DNA of 64,000 bases from JALZKA01 sp963725035 (GTDB lineage: Bacteria > Actinomycetota > Thermoleophilia > Solirubrobacterales > 70-9), in assembly GCA_963725035.1 (NCBI GenBank), contig CAVRWX010000018.1, positions 186,001 through 250,000 of the forward strand. Reading direction: 5' to 3'. A model generated the notes under the pieces. The model did no database searches. It was not told the origin of the DNA and worked only from the letters and a program-made list of their open reading frames with translations. Positions 23,705 to 32,522 of this stretch are shown here, piece by piece. The translations under genes were made by a program, and so were the position numbers. The stretch's first letter is position 1, and every line of letters begins with the position of its first letter.

Positions 23705-25671
23705 CGCGCTCGGCGCTCGGCCTTGTCGATCTGCGCCCGGACCTTGTCGATGCGCGGTTCGAGCGGATTGAGCTCTGCGACGACAGCAAGTTCGGCTCGA
23801 GCCCGGTCGGGGTCGTCCTTCGCATAGAGGAGGGCGAGGAAGAAATGGCCGGCGTACTCCTCGGGCCGCTCTCTGACCGCCTCGCGGTACGCCTCGATGG
23901 CCCGCTCGCGGTCGCCCAGCGCAAACGCGATCGAGCCTTCGCGCAGGGCGGGCAGATCGGTGAGCGGGTTCAGATCCCTCGCAAGCGCGAGGTTGTCGTA
24001 GGCCTGCTCGGGGTCCGCCCTGAAGGTCTCGACGGCGTTGTCGACGAGCTTCTTCGAGACGAACGGAGGGATCAGGGTGATTGCGAAGACTGCGATCAGC
24101 GCCATCACCACCCTGCGCCCCGCGGGCCGGGATACTCGCTCGGGCATGAGGAGAGTGGGTGCGACCGCCGCGCCGAAAAGGACGAAGGCCGCCGCGGTCA
24201 CCGCCGGATAGGGCCAGAACCAGTCGATCGAAGCGTGAGTGAACCAGTACGCGCCCCCGGCAAGGACACCACACGAGAGTTGCGCCGCAGATGGCCCGAG
24301 CTTGCGGGTCCGGATCGCGCCGGCGAACGCGCCGGCCATGGCTGCCAGAAAGAGGACGAGGCCGACCACTCCCAGTTCCGTGAGCATCTCGAGCTCGACC
24401 GAGTGAGCGTCGCGCGCCAGCTGACCGGGATCGTCGCGGTCCTGGGTGAACCGGAACTGGAAGGCGCCGCCGCCTTGGCCAAAGATCGGATCGTCGCCGC
24501 TCACGTCAAGGGCGACACGCCAGATCTCGGAGCGGTTTGAGCCCGCGTTGAAAGTGAGACGGCTCGTGCTCTGCGACAGGTCTGCCTCGCCCTCGAAGAA
24601 CTCCGAGGCCCGGTCGCCCACCCAGGTGACGGGGTTACCGGTCACGGCGATGAACCCGGCGGCCAGGATCGCGACGCCTGCGACGAGGATGCGATTCCCA
24701 ACCGCGGGCGCCACCCTGATGCGCGGTTCAAGCTGGATCGCGACCAGCGCTACACCCGCCGCGACCAGGAGGCGGATCAGGCCGGAGACCCCGGCCGAGT
24801 TCAACTCGGCCACAGCATTCTTCACTCCGCCCTCGCCCTTCGCCGCGTCGAAGAGCGCCACTGCGTCGACGACCGAGAACGCCGCGATCGCCCCCGCCAA
24901 GAGCAGCCACGCGAGGGCGCCCAGGCGGTTGCGGGCGAACAGGAGGTAGACAACGAGTGCGACGCCTGCGCCGATGATTGCGCCGCGGCTTTGCGAGAGG
25001 AGGGCGAACTGGATGCACGCGGTCGCGGTGACGAAGGCGCCGACCCTGACGGCTCTGGCGATGCGGGGGGAACCGGCGAGCGCGAGCGCTGGCCACAGCG
25101 CGACGAGGAAGAACGCGGCGTTCGCGTTTCGGTAGCCGAGCGGGTACTGAAGCGTGCCGTCCTCCTCAAGGAACGGAAGGGGACCGTTCGCCAGCGCCAT
25201 TGCGGCGAGCGACACGACAGCTGCGACCAAGGCCGCGCCCACGACCGGCAGGACCGAGAGCTCCATCCGGCGACCGAGGAGGGCGCCGCCCCAGATGCCC
25301 ATGGCGAAGAACAGGGCATAACCGACGATGCGCTGGGCGTCCTCGATGGCGATATCCGGCGTGGGCGACCAGAGGGCGGAGGCAAGGCTCCAGATGCCCA
25401 GCCCGAGGAGGGAGAACAGGGCCAGTCGCGCCGGCCCCGAGACGGCGAGGCTTGCCCGCCACGGGGCAGTCGCCATCAGCACCAGCATCCCGGCGGCGAG
25501 CAGCCCCAGCCCCGGGTACATGACGTCGCCGAAGTAGGCGCCCTCCTTGAGCGTCCACCACGTGAGCGTCCCGCCCACGAGGCTCAAGACGAGGATCGCG
25601 GCGATCGTGGGCCAGCGAACGCCCCCAGGCCCTGCCCCCGTCGGTTCGGCCAATGGCTCGCCGCCCGTCAT
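23701..25671 (-). CDS. O-antigen ligase-family membrane protein with C-terminal TPR
   Basis: 656 residues. About 11-12 transmembrane helices are followed by a cytoplasmic or extracytoplasmic tail with TPR-like helices (AYDNLALARDLNPLTDLPALREGSIAFALGDRERAIEAYREAVRERPE). The Wzy_C core contains SQSRGAIIGAGVALVVYLL, and the large loop has NRSEIWRVALDVSGDDPIFGQGGGAFQ with AHSVELEMLTELGVVGL, the H-S/E-L-G pattern of ligases. Proteins of this type act in polysaccharide polymerisation or protein O-glycosylation. It is far from the main glycan locus. ATG 25671 has TACGGT (25685-25680) 8 nt upstream. The stop shares CTAG with the LuxR gene. Confidence 0.8.
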   Translation of the reverse strand: MTGGEPLAEPTGAGPGGVRWPTIAAILVLSLVGGTLTWWTLKEGAYFGDVMYPGLGLLAAGMLVLMATAPWRASLAVSGPARLALFSLLGLGIWSLASALWSPTPDIAIEDAQRIVGYALFFAMGIWGGALLGRRMELSVLPVVGAALVAAVVSLAAMALANGPLPFLEEDGTLQYPLGYRNANAAFFLVALWPALALAGSPRIARAVRVGAFVTATACIQFALLSQSRGAIIGAGVALVVYLLFARNRLGALAWLLLAGAIAAFSVVDAVALFDAAKGEGGVKNAVAELNSAGVSGLIRLLVAAGVALVAIQLEPRIRVAPAVGNRILVAGVAILAAGFIAVTGNPVTWVGDRASEFFEGEADLSQSTSRLTFNAGSNRSEIWRVALDVSGDDPIFGQGGGAFQFRFTQDRDDPGQLARDAHSVELEMLTELGVVGLVLFLAAMAGAFAGAIRTRKLGPSAAQLSCGVLAGGAYWFTHASIDWFWPYPAVTAAAFVLFGAAVAPTLLMPERVSRPAGRRVVMALIAVFAITLIPPFVSKKLVDNAVETFRADPEQAYDNLALARDLNPLTDLPALREGSIAFALGDRERAIEAYREAVRERPEEYAGHFFLALLYAKDDPDRARAELAVVAELNPLEPRIDKVRAQIDKAERRAR

Positions 25672-25718
25672 TGGCTGGCACCGTACACGTCCGGATACTC
25701 CGCGATCCAGCCGAAACG

Positions 25719-27830
25719 GTGGATAGCATCCTTCCGTTCGTGGAGGATTTCAGAAGGCGAGTGCCAAGCGAGTCGGGCCCGACCTCCGATCTCTCGTCGG
25801 CGAGGCAGATTGCCGAGCTTCGAGAGTCGATCAGGCGCGAGCTTGCTGAGGCTGCCGAAGCGGCCAACAAGGCCGACGAGCAAGTCTCGGGTGCCATCGC
25901 GGAGGCCCGGCAGCAACTGGAAGCGGAAACCAGGGCCGCCCTGGCGAAGCTCCAGGAGGAGATCTGGGGATCCCTTGAGGAGTGGAAGGAGGCGGCGCAC
26001 GCCCAGGTGGTCGAGTCGACTCAGGCAGCAGCAGCGGCGCTCGTGGAGGAGCGAAGTGCCGCGGCCCGCGAGGCGCTGGCCAAGGAGAATTTCTCCGCGA
26101 TGGATGCCGCGCTCCTCTCTGCGCACGAGACATCGGTGCGCGAGGTGAAGCGGCGGGCCGCAAAGGCCGAGAAGCGGCTCCGCACGGAGCTTGGCGAGCA
26201 GTTCGAAGCGGCCAAAGCCAAGCTCGCGAACTCGTCGGAAAAGGAACAGGAAAAGCTCACGACCCGGCTACAGGCTGAGATCCTGGGAGTCCTCTCCGAA
26301 GCCACGGCGGAGTTGGCGGCTCAAGCGGATGCCGCGACTGCTGCTATCCACGAAAGCGTGGTCACGGAGGCCTCGGCCGACTTTTCGAGCCAGACCGATC
26401 AGGCCGTCGAGCTGCTTCGGGCCCATGGCGAGGGAATGCTGCGTTCCTCGAGAGACGAGCTGGAGCAGGGGCACGAGCGGCACACCGAACAGGCGCGCGC
26501 AGCCTTGGCTCAGCATCGGGCGGCGCTTGAGGCGGATGCAGCCGCGGCTCGCGAGGCGACCAAGGAACTCCTCAAAACCCTCACCTCCGATGGCCTTTCC
26601 GATGCCCGGGCCGCTCTCGAGCGACAGGCGGCAGAGCACGGAACGGAGGTCGCGAGCGCGCTGCAGGCGCAGGCGGCCGAGGGAGTCCAGGCGGCAACCG
26701 AGCGGATCTCGAGTGAGGTCAGAGCGGAGCTTGCCACGGGTCTTGCCGACGCGGAGCGGGCGCTCGACGAGCGCACCGCGGCCCTCATGACCGACCATAC
26801 GTCGAAGCTGATCGAGCAGGCCGCCAAGCAATCGGCGTCTATTGGCGAGCGTGCCGCGGAGTTGGCCGCAGAGAGCCGGACGGCCGCCGAGGGGATCGCC
26901 AGGACCGTGGCGGAGGCGGAGTCGCAGCGCAGGTACGGAGAGTTGGCCACGCGGCTCGTGGGGCGGATCGAGAGCGCCGAGGCAGCGTCGGCTGCAGACG
27001 CCGCACGGGTGCGATCAGAGCTCGAGGATGTAAACGCGGAAGCGGCGCGGGCGAGGCTCGAGGAGGCGGTCGAGCGAGTGCGCTCCGAAGGCGCCGCCGA
27101 GCTCGAGGCGCAGAAGGAAAGCCTTGCGAAGGAGGCCGGGGCAACCCGCTCGGACCTCGACAAGGTCGTTGCGGCAAGCCGCGCAGAGCTCAACGAGGTT
27201 GTTGCCGAGAGCCGCACGACGTTGGGCGCTCTCGCCGACGATCTGGAAAAGCGCGAGCAGCGGCGTGAGCTCCGCCTCGCCAAGGCGGAGACGTCGAAGC
27301 GGGTCCAAGGCGCCCTCTCGAAACTCGAGGAGGAGCGGCGTTTCGTCGAATCGCAACGCGAGCAGCTCGTCGCCAGGGCTGCCGAGGACATCGAACGGGC
27401 CGCGTCCGATGCCGTGGCAAGGTTTGACGAGCATGCCGAGGAAGCTCATGCGGCGGTGGGCGAGCGCGGCGAGGCGGCCAGCGCTCGCTTGAGCGAGGCG
27501 GATGAGCGTCTCGGCGAAGCTGAGAGGCGCCTCACGCTTGCCGCGGCCCAGGTGCGGGCCGCCGAGGGGGAGGCTGGAGAGGGCCTGGGCGATATTCTGC
27601 GGCGCGCCGAGCAAACCGTCGCGAAGGTCGACGAGTCTTCGGAACGCATCGCCGAGCTCGAACGTCGCGCTGCGGCCTCCGAGCGGGAAGCGGCGCGATC
27701 GGCCGAGATGGCGCGCAACGCGTTGGAGCTTGAGGCACGTATGCGTGAGGCACTCAACCTGGAGGCTGCCGCCGCCGAGCAGATCGCCATCGCCGAGCGA
27801 AAGCTCATCGATATCGTGGCTCACCGCTGA
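25719..27830 (+). CDS. Large cytoplasmic coiled-coil protein, unknown function
   Basis: About 703 residues, almost entirely Ala/Glu/Arg/Leu-rich alpha-helix with long coiled-coil stretches. There is no signal peptide, transmembrane segment or Cys, and no nucleotide-binding motif, so it is not an SMC ATPase. The repeats are irregular and DNA-level repetition is not obvious. The frame opens at 25653 inside the divergent ligase gene. GTG 25719 or 25740 are more credible starts because they clear that gene's coding sequence and -10 box. It ends about 50 bp before dnaE on the same strand and may share a transcript. It could be a scaffold or chromosome/cell-pole organiser, but nothing in the sequence decides this. 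Confidence 0.6.
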   Translation: MDSILPFVEDFRRRVPSESGPTSDLSSARQIAELRESIRRELAEAAEAANKADEQVSGAIAEARQQLEAETRAALAKLQEEIWGSLEEWKEAAHAQVVESTQAAAAALVEERSAAAREALAKENFSAMDAALLSAHETSVREVKRRAAKAEKRLRTELGEQFEAAKAKLANSSEKEQEKLTTRLQAEILGVLSEATAELAAQADAATAAIHESVVTEASADFSSQTDQAVELLRAHGEGMLRSSRDELEQGHERHTEQARAALAQHRAALEADAAAAREATKELLKTLTSDGLSDARAALERQAAEHGTEVASALQAQAAEGVQAATERISSEVRAELATGLADAERALDERTAALMTDHTSKLIEQAAKQSASIGERAAELAAESRTAAEGIARTVAEAESQRRYGELATRLVGRIESAEAASAADAARVRSELEDVNAEAARARLEEAVERVRSEGAAELEAQKESLAKEAGATRSDLDKVVAASRAELNEVVAESRTTLGALADDLEKREQRRELRLAKAETSKRVQGALSKLEEERRFVESQREQLVARAAEDIERAASDAVARFDEHAEEAHAAVGERGEAASARLSEADERLGEAERRLTLAAAQVRAAEGEAGEGLGDILRRAEQTVAKVDESSERIAELERRAAASEREAARSAEMARNALELEARMREALNLEAAAAEQIAIAERKLIDIVAHR

Positions 27831-27878
27831 CGCAAAGTCCGCGAATGCGGCCCGTTGGCATCTGATCCCGCTGGCAAG

Positions 27879-30800
27879 ATGAATGTCTTGAGCGGATCGG
27901 TTGTACATCTGCACGTCCACAGCGAGTATTCGCTGCTCGACGGCCACTGCCAGATCGAGAAGAAGACCTCGAAGGGCACCGTCTATCCGATGGCCGAGAG
28001 GGCCGCTGAGCTCGGCATGCCGGCGCTCGGCATCACCGATCACGGCGCCATGAACGGCGCCGTCGACCACTACAAGGCGTGCAAGAAGGTCGGGATCAAG
28101 CCGATCATCGGCATGGAGGCCTACCTCGTGGACGATCACACGGCGGCCGACCGCCGGGGCGAGCGCAACCACCTCACGCTCCTCGCGGGCTCCGACGAGG
28201 GATTCCGCAACCTCGTGAAGCTCTCGTCAGCCGGTTTCCTTCAGGGATTCGGCCGGGGCAAGGCCAATATCGACATCGGGCTCTTGGAGCGCCACTCGCA
28301 GGGCCTGATCGCGCTTTCGGGCTGCCTCCAGTCGCGTTTGTCGCGCCGGATCATCGAGGAGCGCCCCGCCGATGGCCGCGCCCATCTGGACGATCTCCTC
28401 CAGGCCATGGGCCGCGACAACGTCTACATGGAGATCCAGGTCAACGGCATCCCCGAGCAAGACAAAGTGAACGAGGGGGTCGTGCGTCTCGCGCGCGAGG
28501 TCGGCCGCCCGCTCGTCGGCACGGGCGACGTCCACTACCTGACGCGCGACGATTACCACCACCACGCCGCGCTCCTGTGCGTCCAGACCAAGTCGACTCT
28601 CGAGCAGCCGAAGCTCCGCTTCGACACCAACGAGTTCTTCTTGAAGAGCCCGGAGGAGATGGCCAAGGACTTCGAGCCGTGGCCTGAGGCCGTGCCGACC
28701 ACGCTTGAGATCGCCGAGCGCTGCCACACGGAGATTGAGCTTGACAAGCTGCTCCTGCCGCGCTTCCCGACCCCCGAGGGCGAGGAGCCCGGCCAGATGC
28801 TCCGCCGGCTCGCGTTCGAGGGGCTTCGCCGCCGTTACCCGGACCCCGCGCCGGCCGAGGCGGTCGAGCGGCTGGAATACGAGCTCGGCGTCATCTCCGA
28901 CATGGGCTTCGAGTCGTACTTCCTGATCGTCTGGGACTTCGTCGCATACGCGAAGTCGAACGGGGTCGCCGTCGGGCCGGGCCGCGGATCGGCGGCGGGG
29001 TCGATCGTCGCCTACTGCCTCGACATCACCGACCTCGACCCGCTCGCCAACGAGCTCCTCTTCGAGCGCTTCCTCAACCCCGCGCGAAAGTCCATGCCGG
29101 ACATCGACATCGACTTCTCGGTCCGTGGGCGCGAGCGCGTCATCCGCTACGTCCAGGAGAAGTACGGCCGCGAGTCCGTCGCGCAGATCATCACCTTCGG
29201 CAAGATGGCCCCGCGAGCTGCAACACGTGACGCAGCGCGGGTCCTCGGCTACGACTACGGCACCGGCGACCGCCTCGCAAAGCTCATCCCCGAGCCAATC
29301 ATGGGCCGCAGCCCCAGCTTCGAGGAGTGCCTGAAGCCGAACACCGACCTGCGCCGCGAGGTCGACGCCAGCCCCGACTCCAAGCGGATCGTCGACGTGG
29401 CACAGGGCCTCGAGGGCGTCGTCCGCAACAACTCGATCCACGCCGCCGCGGTTGTGATCGCGGACCGTCCGCTCCACGAAATCGTCCCACTTCAGCTCGC
29501 CGAGGACCGCGGCGCCACGGCGCAGAACGGCGAGGGCGGGCGGCCGGAGCGCCAGTACAAGATCGTGACGCAGTACTCGATGGGTCCCATCGAGGAGATC
29601 GGCCTCCTGAAGATGGACTTCCTTGGCCTCCGCAACCTCGACGTGATCGAGGACGCCGTGGCGATCATCAAGCGCTCGCGCGACATCGAGATCGACATGC
29701 CGTCGATTCCGCTCGACGACGCGATGACCTACGAGATGCTCGCCCGCGGCGACTCGGTCGGTGTCTTCCAGCTCGAGTCGGAGGGCATGCGCGAGGCGCT
29801 GAAGCAGATCCGCCCGACAGAGTTCAACGACATCGTCGCGATCGGCGCGCTCTATCGCCCCGGCGCGATGCGCTTCATCCCCGACTATGCGCGAGGAAAG
29901 CGCAGCCCCGGCTCGGTCACGTTCCAGGACCCGCGCCTGCGCCCGATCACCGAAGAGACGTACGGCTGCTGCATTTACCAGGAGCAGCTGATGGAGATCG
30001 CAAAGCAGCTCGGCGGCTTCACGCCCGCGGAGGCGGATGACCTCCGGAAGGCGATCGGCAAGAAGAAGCGCGACCTGATGGCGACGATGAAGGACAAGTT
30101 CATCGACGGGTGTGCCACATCTGGCACGCAGCGCCACGTCGCGGACGATCTGTGGGGCCTGATGACCGCAGCGGCCGACTACTCCTTCAACAAATCGCAC
30201 GCGGCCTGTTACGCGATGATCTCCTACCGCACCGCCTACCTCAAGGCGAACTACCCGGCCGAGTACATGGCGGCGGTGATCTCCTCCGTCATGTCGACGA
30301 AGGACAAGGTCCCGTTCTTCGTGAACCGCTGCGCTGAGATGGGGATCGAGGTGCTGCCGCCCGACGTCAACTCCTCGGAGCACGGATTCATCGTCTCCGG
30401 CAACTCGATCCGCTTCGGCCTCGACGCGGTGAAGAACGTCGGGCACCAGGCGGTCGACGTGATCATGGCCGCGCGCGAGCGGGGCGGGCCTTTCGAGTCC
30501 ATCTGGGACTTCTGCGACCGCGCCGACGCTCGCGCGGTCAACAAGCGCGCGATCGAGTGCCTCGTCAAATGTGGCGCGCTCGACTCGACCGGAGCGTCGC
30601 GGCGGGGAATGCTCGAGGTCCTACCCGCGGCGCAGGCGTCCGGCCAGAAGGCGCAGGACGACGCCCTGCGCGGACAGGGCTCGATCTTCGACTTCGGTGG
30701 CTCGTCCGAGGCTGAGGACCCGCTCGCCGGCGCCTTCACGTCCCAGCGCCCGCCGATCCCGGCCGAGGAGTTCGGCCAGCGCGAGCTGCTCTCGCTCGAG

Positions 30801-31427
30801 AAGGAGACTCTCGGCACGTTCCTCTCGTCGCACCCGCTCAAGGAAGTGCGCGAAGCACTTCGCGAGAAGGTGGACTGTCAGCTTCCCGATCTCGAGAAGA
30901 AGCAGGATGGCGCGTGGCTCACCGTCGGCGGCATAGTGGCCGAGGCGAAGAAGGTCCGCACGCGCTCCGGCAGCTACGTCATGTTCGCGAAGCTCGACGA
31001 CCTCGAGGGTCAGGTCGAGCTGTTCATCCCCGACGCGACGTCAGAGGTGGCGCAGGCGGTCGAGCTCGACCGTGTGGTCGTGGTCCGGGGCCGGCTCGAC
31101 CACAAGGAGCGCGGCCAGACATCCATCCGCGTCCAGGACGCCGAGATCTTCGAGCCGGACGCGATCGAGATCGCTCGCGCCAAGAAGAACGCCCAGCCCG
31201 AGGCGCTCACCCTCGAGATCGACGCCTCTCGCTTTCGAGCGGAGCTGATCGCCGAGCTCAAGGGCCTATTCGAGACCTATCCCGGCGGCACCGAGGTGAC
31301 CCTCGTCATGAAGACGCGCGAGGGCACGCGCAAGCTCCGGTTCGGCGACGGCTACCGCGTCGAGCCCAACCACGGCCTCCGCGCAGAGCTCGACCAGCTC
31401 CTGGGCCCGGCGGCTCTGGCCGCCTGA
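27879..31427 (+). CDS. dnaE: DNA polymerase III alpha subunit
   Basis: 1182 residues from ATG 27879, the full length for DnaE1. The PHP domain opens with HLHVHSEYSLLDG (residues 9-21) and has TDHGAMNG. The C-family polymerase palm has GPGRGSAAGS near 368-377 and the catalytic PDIDIDF near 407-413. The fingers contain GVFQLESEGM and YNKSHA-type FNKSHAACYAM. A helix-hairpin-helix region and a C-terminal OB fold (LTVGGIVAEAKKVRTRSGSYVMFAKLDDLEGQVELFI) complete it. It is the replicative polymerase. No Shine-Dalgarno is evident. An earlier in-frame start (27855) adds only 8 residues. Confidence 0.97.
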   Translation: MNVLSGSVVHLHVHSEYSLLDGHCQIEKKTSKGTVYPMAERAAELGMPALGITDHGAMNGAVDHYKACKKVGIKPIIGMEAYLVDDHTAADRRGERNHLTLLAGSDEGFRNLVKLSSAGFLQGFGRGKANIDIGLLERHSQGLIALSGCLQSRLSRRIIEERPADGRAHLDDLLQAMGRDNVYMEIQVNGIPEQDKVNEGVVRLAREVGRPLVGTGDVHYLTRDDYHHHAALLCVQTKSTLEQPKLRFDTNEFFLKSPEEMAKDFEPWPEAVPTTLEIAERCHTEIELDKLLLPRFPTPEGEEPGQMLRRLAFEGLRRRYPDPAPAEAVERLEYELGVISDMGFESYFLIVWDFVAYAKSNGVAVGPGRGSAAGSIVAYCLDITDLDPLANELLFERFLNPARKSMPDIDIDFSVRGRERVIRYVQEKYGRESVAQIITFGKMAPRAATRDAARVLGYDYGTGDRLAKLIPEPIMGRSPSFEECLKPNTDLRREVDASPDSKRIVDVAQGLEGVVRNNSIHAAAVVIADRPLHEIVPLQLAEDRGATAQNGEGGRPERQYKIVTQYSMGPIEEIGLLKMDFLGLRNLDVIEDAVAIIKRSRDIEIDMPSIPLDDAMTYEMLARGDSVGVFQLESEGMREALKQIRPTEFNDIVAIGALYRPGAMRFIPDYARGKRSPGSVTFQDPRLRPITEETYGCCIYQEQLMEIAKQLGGFTPAEADDLRKAIGKKKRDLMATMKDKFIDGCATSGTQRHVADDLWGLMTAAADYSFNKSHAACYAMISYRTAYLKANYPAEYMAAVISSVMSTKDKVPFFVNRCAEMGIEVLPPDVNSSEHGFIVSGNSIRFGLDAVKNVGHQAVDVIMAARERGGPFESIWDFCDRADARAVNKRAIECLVKCGALDSTGASRRGMLEVLPAAQASGQKAQDDALRGQGSIFDFGGSSEAEDPLAGAFTSQRPPIPAEEFGQRELLSLEKETLGTFLSSHPLKEVREALREKVDCQLPDLEKKQDGAWLTVGGIVAEAKKVRTRSGSYVMFAKLDDLEGQVELFIPDATSEVAQAVELDRVVVVRGRLDHKERGQTSIRVQDAEIFEPDAIEIARAKKNAQPEALTLEIDASRFRAELIAELKGLFETYPGGTEVTLVMKTREGTRKLRFGDGYRVEPNHGLRAELDQLLGPAALAA

Positions 31428-31464
31428 CGGCCCTTAACGCCCGTCCCGCGCTTACACTTCGCCG

Positions 31465-31860
31465 GTGGCGCTCGACCAACGCGCAAAGACCGAGCCCGGC
31501 GAATGCCGGAAGTGCGGCACCTTCTGCGACAAGGTGGTCGAGCCGCGCGGATGTCTCGAGGTCCGCTGCAAGTACCTCTACTCCTACGAGGACAACTTCA
31601 CGGGCAACACCTACATGGGCTGCCTGCGCAAGGTCTTTCGCGCCGAGGTGGACGTGGACATGTTCCAGGTCGCCGAGAACTCGGGCGGCTTCGGCGGCCT
31701 CAAGGTGACCGGCCAGCCGATGCCCCAGTGCCAGTTCCGGGTCGAGCCGGCGTTCGCCGGGACGGGCGAGGAGTTCCACTGCGTGAACAAGCGCTTCTTC
31801 GACGCCTCCGATTCGGGCCCCGAAGGCCTTCGCGCCTTCGACCTGCGAAACGCGCTCTAA
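31465..31860 (+). CDS. Cysteine-rich protein, unknown function
   Basis: 131 residues with eight Cys at 14, 17, 21, 30, 35, 53, 89 and 106: a CxxCxxxC-like N-terminal group, then YLYSYEDNFTGNTYMGCLRKVF, QCQFRVEP and FHCVNKRF. The spacing suggests a metal site (zinc or Fe-S) rather than secretion, since no signal peptide is present. I do not recognise a named family. TACACT (31453-31458) ends 6 nt before GTG 31465 with no ribosome binding site, so it is probably leaderless. The stop overlaps that of the convergent response regulator by 4 bp. Confidence 0.65.
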   Translation: MALDQRAKTEPGECRKCGTFCDKVVEPRGCLEVRCKYLYSYEDNFTGNTYMGCLRKVFRAEVDVDMFQVAENSGGFGGLKVTGQPMPQCQFRVEPAFAGTGEEFHCVNKRFFDASDSGPEGLRAFDLRNAL

Positions 31861-32522
31861 GCGCGGTAGCGGTAGCCGACCCCTCGAACCGCCTCGAACG
31901 CGTCCGTCGAGAGCTTCCTGCGCAGGTACCCCACGTAGACGTCCACCACGTTCGAGCCGGGGTCGTAGTCGTAGCCCCACACGTGGGCGAGGAGCTGCTC
32001 GCGGCTCAGGACCTGGTTCGGGTGCTCCAGGAATGTGCGTAGGAGCTCGAATTCTCGGGCTGAGAGCTCGACCGTGGTCGAGCCCGCGCTGACCCAGCGG
32101 GTGCGGAGGTCGAGGGTGATGCCGCCCTCTGAGATCTGGTGGCGCTCCTCAGGCGGTCCCTGGTCGCCGCGCAGGCGCGCGCGGACGCGGGCAACGAGCT
32201 CCTCGAAGTGGAAGGGCTTGCCGATGTAGTCGTCGGCGCCGGCCTCAAGGCCGGCGATGCGGTCCGAGGTGTCATCGCGGGCGGTGAGGATGATCACGGG
32301 GAGCTTGTTCTGCGCGGCGCGCACATCGCGTAGGACGTCCAGGCCGTCGCGTCCTGGGAGGCCGAGGTCGAGGATGAGGAGGTCGAAGTCCTCGTCCTTC
32401 GCCATCGCGCTCGCGCCGACCCCGTCGGCGACGACGGTCGTGGCGAAGCCGCCGGCGCGGAGGCCCTTCTCGAGGAACGCGGCGAGGCGCGGCTCGTCCT
32501 CGGCGATCAGGATGCGTGCCAC
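31857..32522 (-). CDS. OmpR/PhoB-family response regulator
   Basis: 221 residues. The receiver domain has the acidic pair in ILIAEDEP, phospho-acceptor Asp52 (LILDLGLPG), the conserved Thr in LTARDD and Lys102 (GKPF). The winged-helix output domain ends REFELLRTFLEHPNQVLSREQLLAHVWGYDYDPGSNVVDVYVGYLRRKL, the PhoB/OmpR type that binds 11-bp direct repeats. It starts at GTG 32522 and is overlapped by 16 bp by the 3' end of the sensor kinase gene upstream. The likely target is the repeat array at 34548-34606. Confidence 0.92.
   Translation of the reverse strand: MARILIAEDEPRLAAFLEKGLRAGGFATTVVADGVGASAMAKDEDFDLLILDLGLPGRDGLDVLRDVRAAQNKLPVIILTARDDTSDRIAGLEAGADDYIGKPFHFEELVARVRARLRGDQGPPEERHQISEGGITLDLRTRWVSAGSTTVELSAREFELLRTFLEHPNQVLSREQLLAHVWGYDYDPGSNVVDVYVGYLRRKLSTDAFEAVRGVGYRYRA

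Noticed and set aside
7004..25671. The two O-antigen-ligase-type genes (7004-8404 and 23701-25671) as a recent duplication
   Set aside because: They differ in length, C-terminal TPR and loop sequence, so they look like distant family members.
26510..28172. Overlapping minus-strand frames across the coiled-coil gene and dnaE start
   Set aside because: They are Ser/Ala/Arg shadows. The plus strand has the helical heptad pattern and the DnaE PHP motif.
28227..30446. A 739-codon open frame antisense to dnaE
   Set aside because: Its translation is Val/Asp/Arg/Leu-rich without motifs and mirrors the codon bias of dnaE. dnaE on the other strand is unambiguous.
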